From RGIG995 sp045603745 (GTDB taxonomy: Bacteria; Bacillota; Clostridia; Oscillospirales; UBA644), in NCBI GenBank assembly GCA_045603745.1, contig JAZUMQ010000037.1, positions 1 through 64,000 of the forward strand: DNA of 64,000 nt, in the 5' to 3' direction. A program made the translations under genes and the position numbers. The notes beneath the pieces are model-generated. The model worked only from the letters and a program-made list of their open reading frames with translations. It ran no database searches and had not been told where the DNA came from. Shown piece by piece: positions 33,751-42,553 of the stretch. Numbering within the stretch: position 1 is the stretch's first letter; each line of letters opens with the position of its first letter.

Positions 33751-35547
33751 TTACTCCTTTGTTTCTTTTCGTTTGTTGCGAAGGCGTTCCAAATTTGCGG
33801 CAAAGGCATCGTCGCCCCCCGCGGCACGCCGATCAATTTTACTTTTTTCTTCCTTCAGTACTTCCACCGCCCGAAGAATTTCTTTCTCATCTGCGTTGAT
33901 GGCGTCGCACGAAGAAATAAAACTGACAATGCGTCCCATCTCATCGGGTTGAAAATACTGAGTCAACAGTAATCCCGGCTCTGCGGCGGTGGGATTCTGC
34001 CGGATTTGTTCCAGCAAAGCCATATAAACTCTGCGATTAAAATCGGTAACAAATTCTTCCGGGGCAATCAGTGCAGAAATCTTTTCCGCCCTTTCGGGGA
34101 ATGCTAACAGAACGGAAATCAGATCTTCCTCTGCCCGGGCAGCCCGCAGGTGGGTCATGCGCTGGGGATTGATCCGATCTCCCACCCCTCGAAGTTTGTT
34201 ATTTTCTTCCTTTTCTTGTTGTCTTTTACGCAACCGTTCCAAGTTCCGAAGCCGGCGGTTCAATTCTCGTTTGACCGTTTCGTCGGTCAATTCCAAGCGT
34301 TTCCCGGCACGGGAAGCGTAGATCTCCCGTTGAGCGTCCTGCCGGATCGAAGCAAGCAGGTCAAATACTTCATTGGAACATTGTACCCGTTCACTGTCTA
34401 CGGAAAGATCGTATTTCCGGAAAATCTCGTTGAGGCGGAAGTCTACTCCGGTCTCCGAACCGTCCACCAATGCTTGGAAAAAGGCTCGTCCTTCTTTTTT
34501 AATAATTTCGTCGGGATCTTTGCCGCCCCGTAGGGTCAACACCCGAACGTTCAGATCCAAGGAAGACAAAACCTGCATCGACCGTTGGGTGGCTTTCCGC
34601 CCCGCTTCGTCGTTGTCGTAACAAAGAACGACCCGATCGGTATATTTCTTCAGAAGTCTTCCCTGTTCCGGCGTAAGAGCCGTTCCCAACCCCGCAACGG
34701 CGTTATCAAACCCTGCCTGATGCATGGCAATGACGTCCATATAACCTTCACACAAAATCAGACAATCTCTCTTACTGGATTTTGCGTAATTAAGGGCGTA
34801 CAGATTATTTCCTTTTCGGAACGTAATGACTTCCGGAGAGTTCAGATATTTTGCCGGATCGTTGGGGTCCATAGACCGTCCCCCAAAGCCGATCACGTTT
34901 CCGTTGGCGTCGATAATGGGAAACATGACCCGATCACGGAATCGGTCAAAAATTCGGGTTCTTCCGTCGTTTTTCTGAGGAGAAACCACGAGTCCGGAGG
35001 CCTTGATCTGCTCGTCTTTATACCCCCATTCCCGCAGCTTTTCATACAACCCCGTCCAGCCGGCAGGTGAATAACCGATTCCAAAGCGGATCAAGGTATT
35101 TTTGGAAAGTCCGCGGCCGGTAATATATTCCAGCGCCTTTTGCCCCTCGGGACGGAAAAGACATTCATGGAAAAACCGAGCGGCTTTTTTGTTCATTTCC
35201 AATATGGTCTTGCGAAGATGGGTAATTTCACTGTCAAAAGTATCTCTGGTCGGAACGGTCATACCTACCGATTCCGCCAAAAAAGTAACGGCTTCGGGAT
35301 AGGACATATTCTGCATTTTCATCAGAAACGTAATAACGTCACCACCGGCACCGCAACCGAAACAGTAAAACAACTGCTTTTGTCCGTCTACGTGGAACGA
35401 AGGAGTTTTCTCATTGTGAAACGGACAAAGCCCCACCATCGACGAGGAAGAAGACCGCTTCAACGTCACATACTGTTCCACTACGGAAACAATATCTACG
35501 CGACTGCGCAATTCATGCAAAAATTCTTCTCCGAAAAATTGAGCCAT
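33751..35547 (-). CDS. dnaG: DNA primase
   Basis: 598 residues. An N-terminal CHC2 zinc ribbon (CPFHNEKTPSFHV and FYCFGCGAGGD, about 38-70) is followed by the primase core, the Toprim domain (ILCEGYMDVIAMHQAG and LCYDNDEAGRKA, about 255-340), and a C-terminal DnaB-interacting helical domain (about 455-598). It synthesises RNA primers for the replisome. The start is ATG 35547 with GGGAGG; a longer frame to 35649 has no ribosome binding site. First gene of the dnaG-rpoD-HAD operon. No convincing promoter was found in 35548-35700, which is A/T-rich with a small GCAGA/TCTGC hairpin at about 35600-35613. Confidence 0.97.
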   Translation of the reverse strand: MAQFFGEEFLHELRSRVDIVSVVEQYVTLKRSSSSSMVGLCPFHNEKTPSFHVDGQKQLFYCFGCGAGGDVITFLMKMQNMSYPEAVTFLAESVGMTVPTRDTFDSEITHLRKTILEMNKKAARFFHECLFRPEGQKALEYITGRGLSKNTLIRFGIGYSPAGWTGLYEKLREWGYKDEQIKASGLVVSPQKNDGRTRIFDRFRDRVMFPIIDANGNVIGFGGRSMDPNDPAKYLNSPEVITFRKGNNLYALNYAKSSKRDCLILCEGYMDVIAMHQAGFDNAVAGLGTALTPEQGRLLKKYTDRVVLCYDNDEAGRKATQRSMQVLSSLDLNVRVLTLRGGKDPDEIIKKEGRAFFQALVDGSETGVDFRLNEIFRKYDLSVDSERVQCSNEVFDLLASIRQDAQREIYASRAGKRLELTDETVKRELNRRLRNLERLRKRQQEKEENNKLRGVGDRINPQRMTHLRAARAEEDLISVLLAFPERAEKISALIAPEEFVTDFNRRVYMALLEQIRQNPTAAEPGLLLTQYFQPDEMGRIVSFISSCDAINADEKEILRAVEVLKEEKSKIDRRAAGGDDAFAANLERLRNKRKETKE

Positions 35548-35703
35548 ACGGTTTGATTCCTCCCTTCGACATTTTAATCCCTTACATCTAACTAATACGC
35601 AGATTTTTCTGCCTTTCCTCTTTTTTTGTAATTTTTCGGCGGATTGCACAAAAAATCAAGAAAAACACCGTGCAAAATATCCAAAAGAGAAAAATAAGTT
35701 CCC

Positions 35704-35733
35704 TTGACAAATGGGGTCAAAATATGATATACT
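35704..35733 (+). promoter_or_regulatory. Promoter of HAD-AEC-metY-metA unit
   Basis: TTGACA (35704-35709), 18 bp, TATACT (35728-35733) with TGA before the -10, about 38 nt before the ATG at 35771. Confidence 0.78.
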
Positions 35734-35770
35734 AATTTCGTATATTTAAATTGTAAAGAATAGGTTTTTT

Positions 35771-36409
35771 ATGTTGTCTTTCAAAACAGCCATTTTCGAT
35801 TTGGACGGAACCCTCTTGAATACCCTTGCCGATCTGACCGATGCGGTGAACCATACGTTGGCGCAACACGGCTATCCTCGGCGCACCCAAAAGGAGATTC
35901 GTCGGTTTTTGGGAAATGGTTCAAAATATTTGATTACAAAATCCCTTCCGGAGAATATTCCTCTTGAGACGGTAGAAAAAATTCACGAGGAATATTTGGC
36001 TTGGTACGGTCCCCATTCCTCCATAAAAACCGCACCGTACGAGGGAATTCCGGAACTGTTAGATGCATTAAAGACACAAGGAATCGGTCTTGCGGTGGTC
36101 TCCAACAAGGGAGACGAACAGGTAAAAAGTCTTGCCGAAAAACATTTCCCTCAAATTTCCATTGCCATCGGAGAGCGAGCAGGAATCCGCAGAAAGCCCC
36201 ACCCGGACAGTATTCTGGAAGTGATGAAAGAACTGAATGCAGATCCGGAAACGACGATTTTCGTCGGCGATTCGGAAGTCGATCTGCAAACGGCAAAAAA
36301 TACAGGAATTCTACCGGTAGCGGTTTGTTGGGGATTTCGGGATCGGGAAGAATTGGAACAAAATTCCCCCGCATTGCTTTTGGAACACCCTTTAGACCTG
36401 TTAAAATAA
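35771..36409 (+). CDS. HAD-family phosphatase (phosphoglycolate phosphatase-like)
   Basis: 212 residues of the HAD-IA subfamily. Motif I is IFDLDGTLLNTLADL (about 8-22), a helical cap (about 25-80), motif II VVSNKGDEQ, the lysine near RRKPHPDS, and motif IV FVGDSEVDLQTAKN. This sequence is typical of Gph-like enzymes that remove phosphate from phosphoglycolate or similar small molecules. The ribosome binding site is poor (AATAGG), so translation may be modest. First gene of a likely four-gene unit. Confidence 0.9.
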   Translation: MLSFKTAIFDLDGTLLNTLADLTDAVNHTLAQHGYPRRTQKEIRRFLGNGSKYLITKSLPENIPLETVEKIHEEYLAWYGPHSSIKTAPYEGIPELLDALKTQGIGLAVVSNKGDEQVKSLAEKHFPQISIAIGERAGIRRKPHPDSILEVMKELNADPETTIFVGDSEVDLQTAKNTGILPVAVCWGFRDREELEQNSPALLLEHPLDLLK

Positions 36410-36453
36410 AAACTTTTGGCATTTTTGCATTTCCCAAAAGAAAGGGTTTGACC

Positions 36454-37389
36454 ATGTTTATTGCTACTTTGATCCGCGTCGCGACCATGTTGGCTTACGC
36501 GATTCCCGGATTTTTGTTCATAAAAACCAAAGCCGTCAAAGAAGAGGCGATTCCCGCCTTTGCAAAGCTTTTGCTGTACGTCTGTTCCCCCTGCCTTTCC
36601 CTATATTCCTTTTCTTTGGCGGAATATTCTCCCGAACTGCATAAAATGATCTGGCTTTGCTTTTTTGCCACGTTGTTTTTACTTTTGATCGTAATACTTT
36701 TTTTTCGATTGGTTTTGCATCGAAAATACGACGACGTCCGTTGGCGGGTCTTTATTGTTGCCACTTCCTTGGGAAACGTAGGCTATTTCGGAGTTCCCCT
36801 TTTGGAGCACTTTTTGCCGGAATACCCCTTTGCCACGGTCTTTTCGCAAATCTTTTCTTTGACCATGAACCTCGTCGCGTGGACGGTGGGAATGTTTGTG
36901 GTCTCCAGAGATAAAAAATTTATCCGCCCAAAAAAACTGCTGACCGTTCCTTTACTTCTTTCCATGATCATCGCCTATCCCATGTTTCTTTTGGGCTGGG
37001 AGTTTCCCCCCATGGTGGCGGAAGCCATTCAACTGTTGGGAAGAATGTCCACACCGCTTTGTATGATTATTTTGGGTATGCGCCTTGCCACCGTAAAATT
37101 CAAGGTCTTGTTCACCGATTGGCGAGCAATTTTGGCATCGGGAACGAAGATGATCCTTTTCCCCTTGTTCACCCTGGGGGTCATGCTCCTGTTACCGGTA
37201 GAACCCTACGTGAAAGCGGCGATCTTTTTGTTGGCTTGTTGCCCCTGTGCCAGCATGATCCAATCCCTGTCGGAACTGATCGGACAAGGACAAAAGCAGG
37301 CGGCAAATACGGTGTTGATCGCAACGATTCTCTGCGTCATCACCATTCCCATTATGTCCGAACTCTTTTTACCTTTTCTTTTGAAATAA
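36454..37389 (+). CDS. AEC-family transporter (auxin efflux carrier-like permease)
   Basis: 311 residues with about 10 TM helices in two halves. N-terminal helices begin RVATMLAYAIPGFLFIKTKAV, with the family-typical CSPCLSLYSFS and SLGNVGYFGVPLLE, and the second half includes STPLCMIILGMRLA and CCPCASMIQSL. AEC members export or import malate, amino acids or related anions; the position before metY/metA makes a sulfur or amino acid substrate conceivable, but this is inference. ATG 36454 follows AAAGGG; much longer upstream readings overlap the HAD gene in another frame and are rejected. Confidence 0.88.
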   Translation: MFIATLIRVATMLAYAIPGFLFIKTKAVKEEAIPAFAKLLLYVCSPCLSLYSFSLAEYSPELHKMIWLCFFATLFLLLIVILFFRLVLHRKYDDVRWRVFIVATSLGNVGYFGVPLLEHFLPEYPFATVFSQIFSLTMNLVAWTVGMFVVSRDKKFIRPKKLLTVPLLLSMIIAYPMFLLGWEFPPMVAEAIQLLGRMSTPLCMIILGMRLATVKFKVLFTDWRAILASGTKMILFPLFTLGVMLLLPVEPYVKAAIFLLACCPCASMIQSLSELIGQGQKQAANTVLIATILCVITIPIMSELFLPFLLK

Positions 37390-37411
37390 CCCTTACAGGA
37401 GGAATAAAATC

Positions 37412-38698
37412 ATGAAGAATCATCGCATCGGAACGAAATGCGTTCAGGGAGGTTATACTCCCGCCAACGGAGAACCCCGCCAAATTCCGATTATTCAGAG
37501 CACCACCTTTAAATATGCGACCAGCGAAGAGATGGGAAAACTGTTCGATCTGGAAGCCAGCGGATATTTTTATTCCCGACTTCAGAATCCCACCTGTGAC
37601 ACCGTCGCCAAAAAAATCTGCGAAATGGAGGGCGGTTCTGCCGCCATGCTGACCTGCTCCGGGCAATCGGCGAACTTCTTTGCAGTCTTTAATATTGCGG
37701 AAAACGGAGATCACGTAGTGGCGTCCTCTGCCATCTACGGCGGAACCTTTAATCTTTTTGCCGTGACCATGGCCAAGATGGGCATCGAATTTACCTTCGT
37801 TACCCCCGATTGTACCGATGAAGAACTGGAACAAGCCTTCCGTCCCAACACCAAGGCGGTATTTGGCGAGACCATTGCCAATCCTTCTTTGCGAGTTTTG
37901 GATATTGAACGGTTTGCAAAAGCCGCCCACACCCACAACGTGCCCTTGATCATCGACAACACCTTTGCCACCCCCGTCAACTGCCGTCCCTTTGAATGGG
38001 GCGCAGACATCGTGACCCACTCCACCACAAAATATATGGACGGACACGGTTCTGCCGTAGGCGGTTGCATCGTAGACAGCGGAAACTTCGACTGGTTAGC
38101 CAATGCAGACAAATTCCCCGGTCTTTGTACCCCCGATGAAAGTTATCACGGCATCACCTATGCTGAACGGTTTGGTCAGGGCGGAGCATACATAACGAAA
38201 GCCACCGCACAAATGATGCGGGATCTGGGGGCAACACCGGCGCCGCAGTCTGCATATCTGCTGAATCTGGGACTGGAAAGTCTTCACGTTCGCATGAAGC
38301 GTCATTGCGAAAACGGTCAGGCGGTAGCAGAATTTTTGCAAAACCACAAAAACGTGGCTTGGGTCAAATATCCCGGACTGCCCGGAGACGAAGACTACGA
38401 ACTGGCACAAAAATATCTCCCCAACGGCTCCTGCGGGGTCGTCTCCTTCGGCGTGAAAGGGGGACGTAAAGGGGCGGAAAAATTCATGAAAGAATTGAAG
38501 ATTGCCGCCATCGAAACTCACGTTGCCGACGCGAGAACCTGCTGTCTGCACCCTGCCTCTGCCACCCACCGTCAGATGAACGACGAACAACTCCTTGCCG
38601 CCGGCGTATCCCCGGACTTGGTACGGTACTCCTGCGGAATCGAAGATGCTCAGGATCTCATCGAAGACCTGGCACAAGCACTGAATTCCATTAACTAA
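37412..38698 (+). CDS. metY: O-acetylhomoserine sulfhydrylase
   Basis: 428 residues, a Cys/Met-metabolism PLP enzyme. It has an N-terminal IIQSTTFKY and FYSRLQNPTCDTVAKKI, the PLP-phosphate region MLTCSGQSANFF, and the PLP lysine in THSTTKYMDGHGSAVGG (about residue 210). The length (about 430) and the insertion around FDWLANADKFPGL fit the MetY/O-acetylhomoserine aminocarboxypropyltransferase branch rather than MetB/MetC (about 380). It would convert O-acetylhomoserine plus sulfide to homocysteine. It is followed after 23 nt by metA, which makes its substrate. No SAM riboswitch is visible in the 22 nt before it. Confidence 0.95.
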   Translation: MKNHRIGTKCVQGGYTPANGEPRQIPIIQSTTFKYATSEEMGKLFDLEASGYFYSRLQNPTCDTVAKKICEMEGGSAAMLTCSGQSANFFAVFNIAENGDHVVASSAIYGGTFNLFAVTMAKMGIEFTFVTPDCTDEELEQAFRPNTKAVFGETIANPSLRVLDIERFAKAAHTHNVPLIIDNTFATPVNCRPFEWGADIVTHSTTKYMDGHGSAVGGCIVDSGNFDWLANADKFPGLCTPDESYHGITYAERFGQGGAYITKATAQMMRDLGATPAPQSAYLLNLGLESLHVRMKRHCENGQAVAEFLQNHKNVAWVKYPGLPGDEDYELAQKYLPNGSCGVVSFGVKGGRKGAEKFMKELKIAAIETHVADARTCCLHPASATHRQMNDEQLLAAGVSPDLVRYSCGIEDAQDLIEDLAQALNSIN

Positions 38699-38721
38699 AA
38701 TTCCCTTTTCGGAGGTTTGAA

Positions 38722-39639
38722 ATGCCGATCCGTATTCCCAATAAACTCCCGGCGGTCAAGACGTTGGAAGAGGAAAACATCTTCGTGATGACCGAAACCC
38801 GCGCCATCACCCAAGATATTCGTCCTCTGAAGATTCTGCTTTTGAATCTGATGCCCACGAAAATTGCCACGGAAACGCAGATTTCCCGACTTTTAGGAAA
38901 CTCTCCCCTGCAAGTGGAACTGGAACTGATCCATACGAAATCCCATCAATCCAAAAACACCTCGGCAAGCCATTTGGCAAAGTTTTATAAAACCTTTGAT
39001 GATGTAAAACATCAAAAATTTGACGGACTTGTCATCACCGGTGCACCGGTAGAGAATCTCCCCTTTGAAGAGGTGGATTACTGGGAAGAACTGTGCCGGA
39101 TCATGGAATGGTCCAAGACCAACGTCACCTCTACGTTCCACATCTGTTGGGGGGCGCAGGCCGGTCTGTATTACCATTACGGCATTGAAAAAGTGCCACT
39201 GCCGGAAAAAATGTCCGGAGTCTTTGAACACATCAAGGATTATCCCCGATCCATTCTTTTACGGGGATTTGACGATAAATTCTGGGTTCCGCACTCCCGG
39301 AACACCACCGTTCGCAGAGAAGATATTGAGGCGGTAGATAAACTGCGGATCATCGCTTCCTCACCGGAAGCCGGGGTTTACGCCATCACTACACCCAACG
39401 GAAAACAGATCTTTATCACCGGTCATTCGGAATATGACGGAGAGACCTTGAAAAACGAGTATTTTCGGGATTTAAACGCGGGGATCAATCCCAATATCCC
39501 GAAAAATTACTTCCCCGATAACGACCCCGAAAAAGACCCGGTTGTCCGCTGGCGTTCCCATGCAAATCTTCTCTACTCCAATTGGCTGAACTATTTCGTC
39601 TATCAGACCACGCCCTACGATATTTCCGAAATCAAATAA
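38722..39639 (+). CDS. metA: Homoserine O-acyltransferase MetA, predicted acetyl-CoA type
   Basis: 305 residues. The nucleophile is Cys142 in TFHICWGAQAG, with His235 and Glu237 in TGHSEYDG completing the catalytic set. Residue 111, the published switch between succinyl- and acetyl-CoA use, is Glu (PVENLPFEEVDYW), which in Bacillus cereus type enzymes means acetyl-CoA. The product would then be O-acetylhomoserine, the substrate of the adjacent MetY. ATG 38722 follows GGAGG. A hairpin (39653-39670) follows the gene. Confidence 0.95.
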   Translation: MPIRIPNKLPAVKTLEEENIFVMTETRAITQDIRPLKILLLNLMPTKIATETQISRLLGNSPLQVELELIHTKSHQSKNTSASHLAKFYKTFDDVKHQKFDGLVITGAPVENLPFEEVDYWEELCRIMEWSKTNVTSTFHICWGAQAGLYYHYGIEKVPLPEKMSGVFEHIKDYPRSILLRGFDDKFWVPHSRNTTVRREDIEAVDKLRIIASSPEAGVYAITTPNGKQIFITGHSEYDGETLKNEYFRDLNAGINPNIPKNYFPDNDPEKDPVVRWRSHANLLYSNWLNYFVYQTTPYDISEIK

Positions 39640-39652
39640 TAACAAATGCGCC

Positions 39653-39670
39653 GTCCGGAATAAACCGGAC
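39653..39670. terminator. Hairpin between convergent metA and pyrophosphatase genes
   Basis: GTCCGG (39653-39658) pairs with CCGGAC (39665-39670), loop AATAAA. No T-run in either direction, so termination would be weak or factor-assisted. Confidence 0.45.
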
Positions 39671-39690
39671 TGGGCAACGTTATACATCAA

Positions 39691-41793
39691 TTAAAAGAAA
39701 AGCGAGGGAAGATTAAACTTCAGAACCAACGCCGCAAAGACGATGGAAACCATGGAGAGAAGTTTGATCAGAATGTTGATGGAAGGGCCTGCGGTATCCT
39801 TGAAAGGATCCCCCACGGTATCGCCCACGACGGCGGCTTTGTGCGGTTCACTGCCCTTGCCTCCGTGAACACCGGATTCGATATATTTCTTGGCGTTATC
39901 CCAAGCACCGCCGGAATTGGACATAAAGATCGCCATCAAAAATCCGGTAACGGTAGCCCCTGCAAGCATACCCACAACCCCTTGAGGTCCAAGGAGCAAT
40001 CCCACAAGAACGGGAACAACCACAGCAACCACGGTAGGAAGAACCATTTCCCGCAGAGAAGCTTTGGTACAAAGGTCTACGCAAGATGCATAATCGGGAT
40101 CGGCTTTTCCGTCCATCAGACCAAGGATTTCCTTGAATTGACGACGTACTTCGATAACAATACTCCGAGCGGCACGTCCGACCGAAGACATGGTCAACGC
40201 CGCAAACACAAAAGGCAAGCAGCCGCCCACAAATACACCGATTAAAACCATGGGGTTCATCAGGTCAAAGGTGGTATTCGCGGCAATTCCGGAAGATGCG
40301 GAAACTTCTTTGATCTTGTCCACATATGAAGCCATAAGCGCGAGGGCGGTCAAGGCTGCAGAACCAATGGCAAATCCCTTTCCGGTAGCGGCGGTGGTAT
40401 TCCCCAAGGAATCCAAAGCGTCGGTGCGTTCCCGGACTTCTTTGTCCAGACCCGCCATTTGAGCGATCCCTCCCGCATTATCCGCAACAGGACCGTAAGC
40501 GTCGGTGGCAAGAGTAATTCCCAAGGTAGAGAGCATACCGACGGCGGCAAGAGAAATGCCGTACAATCCCAACGATGCGGAACCGGCGCCACCGGAAACA
40601 AAGAAGGAAAAAATCACCGCAACGGCAACGATAACGATGGGAAGTGCGGTAGACAACATGCCCAAACTCAAACCGCCGATGATCACAGTAGCAGAACCGG
40701 TCTCGGCATCGGCAGAAACGTTCCGGGTAGGTTTGTAACTATCCGAAGTAAAATATTCTGTGGACTGGCCGATCAAAACTCCGGCAACTAATCCGGCAAG
40801 AATGGCAAAATACAGACCGAGATGTTCTTTGCCAAACGTAAACCATACCAAGGGGAAAGAGACGATCGCAATCAGTACGGCAGAAAAATTGGTCCCCCGA
40901 CTGAGAGATTTCAACAAATCTTTTTGGGTAGCACCTTCCTTAGTACGAACCAAAAACGTTCCGATAATGGAGCAAAGAATCCCCAGAGCAGCAAGGAGCA
41001 TGGGAACTGCCATAGCGTTATAGCCGGAGAAGGCAACCACGCCCAAAGCAGAAGCGGAAATTACAGAACCAACGTAAGATTCGTAAAGATCCGCACCCAT
41101 TCCGGCAACGTCTCCCACGTTATCCCCTACGTTGTCAGCGATAACCGCAGGATTGCGGGGATCGTCTTCGGGAATTCCGACTTCGACTTTTCCTACAAGA
41201 TCAGCCCCGACGTCAGCGGCTTTGGTAAAAATCCCGCCCCCAACCCGAGCAAACAAAGCCATACTGGAAGCCCCCATTCCGAAGGTCAGCATTGCACTGG
41301 TGATAGCAGCGGCGTCCAGATGAAAAACAAATCGCAGAAGAATAAACCAAACAGAAATATCCAAAAGTCCTAAGCCAACCACTGTAAAGCCCATAACGGA
41401 GCCGGCGGAGAAAGCGATACGAAGACCGGGATTCAACCCTTGAATACAGGCATTGGCGGTACGGGAATTGGCGGCAGTGGCGATCTTCATTCCGATAAAA
41501 CCGGACAGAGCGGAGAAAAATCCACCGGTCACGAATGCAAAGGGAACGAAGGGGGACAAAAGTCCGAATCCTGCCATAACCGCAAGAACTGCCAAAATGC
41601 AAATAAAGAAAATCACGACGACTTTATACTGTCGTTTCAGAAAAGCGTTTGCCCCTTGACGGATTGCGGAAGCAATCTTCTTCATCTTGTCATTGCCTTC
41701 CGGTGCTTTCAAGACCTTCAAAGCGGTAAACACGGCAAACAACAAAGCGACGATTGCGCCAACGAGGGTTGCAATAGCGAGCCATTTTTCCAT
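39691..41793 (-). CDS. hppA: Membrane-bound ion-pumping pyrophosphatase
   Basis: 700 residues with about 16 TM helices. The catalytic loops are intact: DVGADLVGKVEVGIPEDD, NVGDNVGDVAGMGADLYESY, GITLATDAYGPVADNAGGI and the C-terminal AAVVGDTVGDPFKDTAGPS. The potassium-determining site reads GNTTAATGKG; alanine rather than lysine there marks the K+-dependent class. The glutamate in GADLYESY is the position linked to Na+ pumping in that class, so sodium (or sodium plus proton) transport is possible. It couples pyrophosphate hydrolysis to ion export. Start ATG 41793; the AGGAAG site is somewhat far upstream. Confidence 0.95.
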   Translation of the reverse strand: MEKWLAIATLVGAIVALLFAVFTALKVLKAPEGNDKMKKIASAIRQGANAFLKRQYKVVVIFFICILAVLAVMAGFGLLSPFVPFAFVTGGFFSALSGFIGMKIATAANSRTANACIQGLNPGLRIAFSAGSVMGFTVVGLGLLDISVWFILLRFVFHLDAAAITSAMLTFGMGASSMALFARVGGGIFTKAADVGADLVGKVEVGIPEDDPRNPAVIADNVGDNVGDVAGMGADLYESYVGSVISASALGVVAFSGYNAMAVPMLLAALGILCSIIGTFLVRTKEGATQKDLLKSLSRGTNFSAVLIAIVSFPLVWFTFGKEHLGLYFAILAGLVAGVLIGQSTEYFTSDSYKPTRNVSADAETGSATVIIGGLSLGMLSTALPIVIVAVAVIFSFFVSGGAGSASLGLYGISLAAVGMLSTLGITLATDAYGPVADNAGGIAQMAGLDKEVRERTDALDSLGNTTAATGKGFAIGSAALTALALMASYVDKIKEVSASSGIAANTTFDLMNPMVLIGVFVGGCLPFVFAALTMSSVGRAARSIVIEVRRQFKEILGLMDGKADPDYASCVDLCTKASLREMVLPTVVAVVVPVLVGLLLGPQGVVGMLAGATVTGFLMAIFMSNSGGAWDNAKKYIESGVHGGKGSEPHKAAVVGDTVGDPFKDTAGPSINILIKLLSMVSIVFAALVLKFNLPSLFF

Positions 41794-41847
41794 TGTTGAT
41801 ACATCTCTCTTCCTTGATTACTTTGTAATTTCTTTTTATCGTTACTT

Positions 41848-41876
41848 ATTTTACCATTTTTTTTAGTATTTGTCAA
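41848..41876 (-). promoter_or_regulatory. Promoter of pyrophosphatase gene
   Basis: Minus strand TTGACA (41871-41876), 17 bp, TAAAAT (41848-41853) with ATGG before the -10. Confidence 0.78.
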
Positions 41877-41893
41877 GAAGCAATTAGACGAAT

Positions 41894-41922
41894 CACCCAA
41901 AAATATAGTTTGATTTTTGGTG
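41894..41922. other. Small hairpin upstream of hppA promoter
   Basis: CACCCAAAAAT (41894-41904) and ATTTTTGGTG (41913-41922) pair with one bulge. It lies between the macro-domain terminator and the hppA -35; it may be a second terminator or an operator-like site. Confidence 0.4.
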
Positions 41923-41949
41923 AAAATAAACAAATCTCCTCTTGTAAGA

Positions 41950-41983
41950 AAAACTCAGACAACAGTTTCATTGTCTGAGTTTT
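41950..41983. terminator. Terminator of macro-domain gene
   Basis: A perfect 13-bp stem AAAACTCAGACAA (41950-41962) with its complement (41971-41983), loop CAGTTTCA, T-run on the minus strand. Confidence 0.85.
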
Positions 41984-41987
41984 AATT

Positions 41988-42452
41988 TTAAGAATTGGAA
42001 ACGGTCAAAAAAATCTTCATATCCTCCTGGGCGGGAGAGGTTAAAATGGCCTTTTTCGCCACTGCCAGCCCTCGGTCGGTAGGATAGCCGCAAAGACCTT
42101 CGGAAAGAAGGGGGAATGCTAAGGAGCGAACTCCCAAGCGAGATGCCAGGTCCAGTGCCGTTTGATAGCACCCGGCAAGCAATTTGTCTTCTCCGTGTTC
42201 CCCCCCGCACCACCGGGGCGGAACGGCGTGAATAATGTATTTTGCCCGCAGATTAAAACCGTCGGTCACCACCGCATTGCCCACAGAACAGGACCCGATG
42301 GCAACGCACGCCCGTTGCAGCGGCAATTTTCCGGCCGCGTCAAAAATCTCACCGCACAACCCCGACGCGTACTGCAATCCGCAATTTGCTCGATTTACCA
42401 CCGCCTCCGCAGGAAGAGACAACAAAGGTTCGGAAACAATTTCAAATGCCAT
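41988..42452 (-). CDS. Macro-domain protein (ADP-ribose or O-acetyl-ADP-ribose binding)
   Basis: 154 residues forming one macro domain: AEAVVNRANCGLQYASGLCG (the ADP-ribose loop, with R-A-N in place of the usual A-A-N), GNAVVTDGFNLRAKYIIHAV, and the second loop FPLLSEGLCGYPTDRGLAVA. These proteins remove or bind ADP-ribose from proteins or hydrolyse O-acetyl-ADP-ribose. The start was set at ATG 42452 (AGGAGG); the longer frame to 42626 runs through the neighbour's terminator and is rejected. It is monocistronic. The promoter is likely TATACT at about 42477 with TGG before it and a poor -35. Confidence 0.9.
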   Translation of the reverse strand: MAFEIVSEPLLSLPAEAVVNRANCGLQYASGLCGEIFDAAGKLPLQRACVAIGSCSVGNAVVTDGFNLRAKYIIHAVPPRWCGGEHGEDKLLAGCYQTALDLASRLGVRSLAFPLLSEGLCGYPTDRGLAVAKKAILTSPAQEDMKIFLTVSNS

Positions 42453-42516
42453 AACAAACCTCCTTTCACAATTACAGTATACCACAATTCCTGTCCGATA
42501 AAACGGACAAAAAAAA

Positions 42517-42536
42517 CGACACGGAATTCCGTGTCG
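42517..42536 (-). terminator. Terminator of GNAT gene
   Basis: A perfect 8-bp stem CGACACGG (42517-42524) with CCGTGTCG (42529-42536), loop AATT, followed on the minus strand by eight T. A further small dyad (TGTCCG/CGGACA, about 42492-42509) lies next to it. Confidence 0.85.
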
Positions 42537-42553
42537 GGATACAAGATAAAATT

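Noticed and set aside
36001..36453. N-terminal extension of the AEC transporter frame
   Set aside because: The extra 151 codons overlap the HAD phosphatase gene in another frame and look like its shadow; ATG 36454 has a ribosome binding site and starts at the first TM helix.
37390..37411. SAM riboswitch before metY
   Set aside because: The 22-nt gap is too short, and the unit promoter at 35704 has a leader of only about 30 nt.
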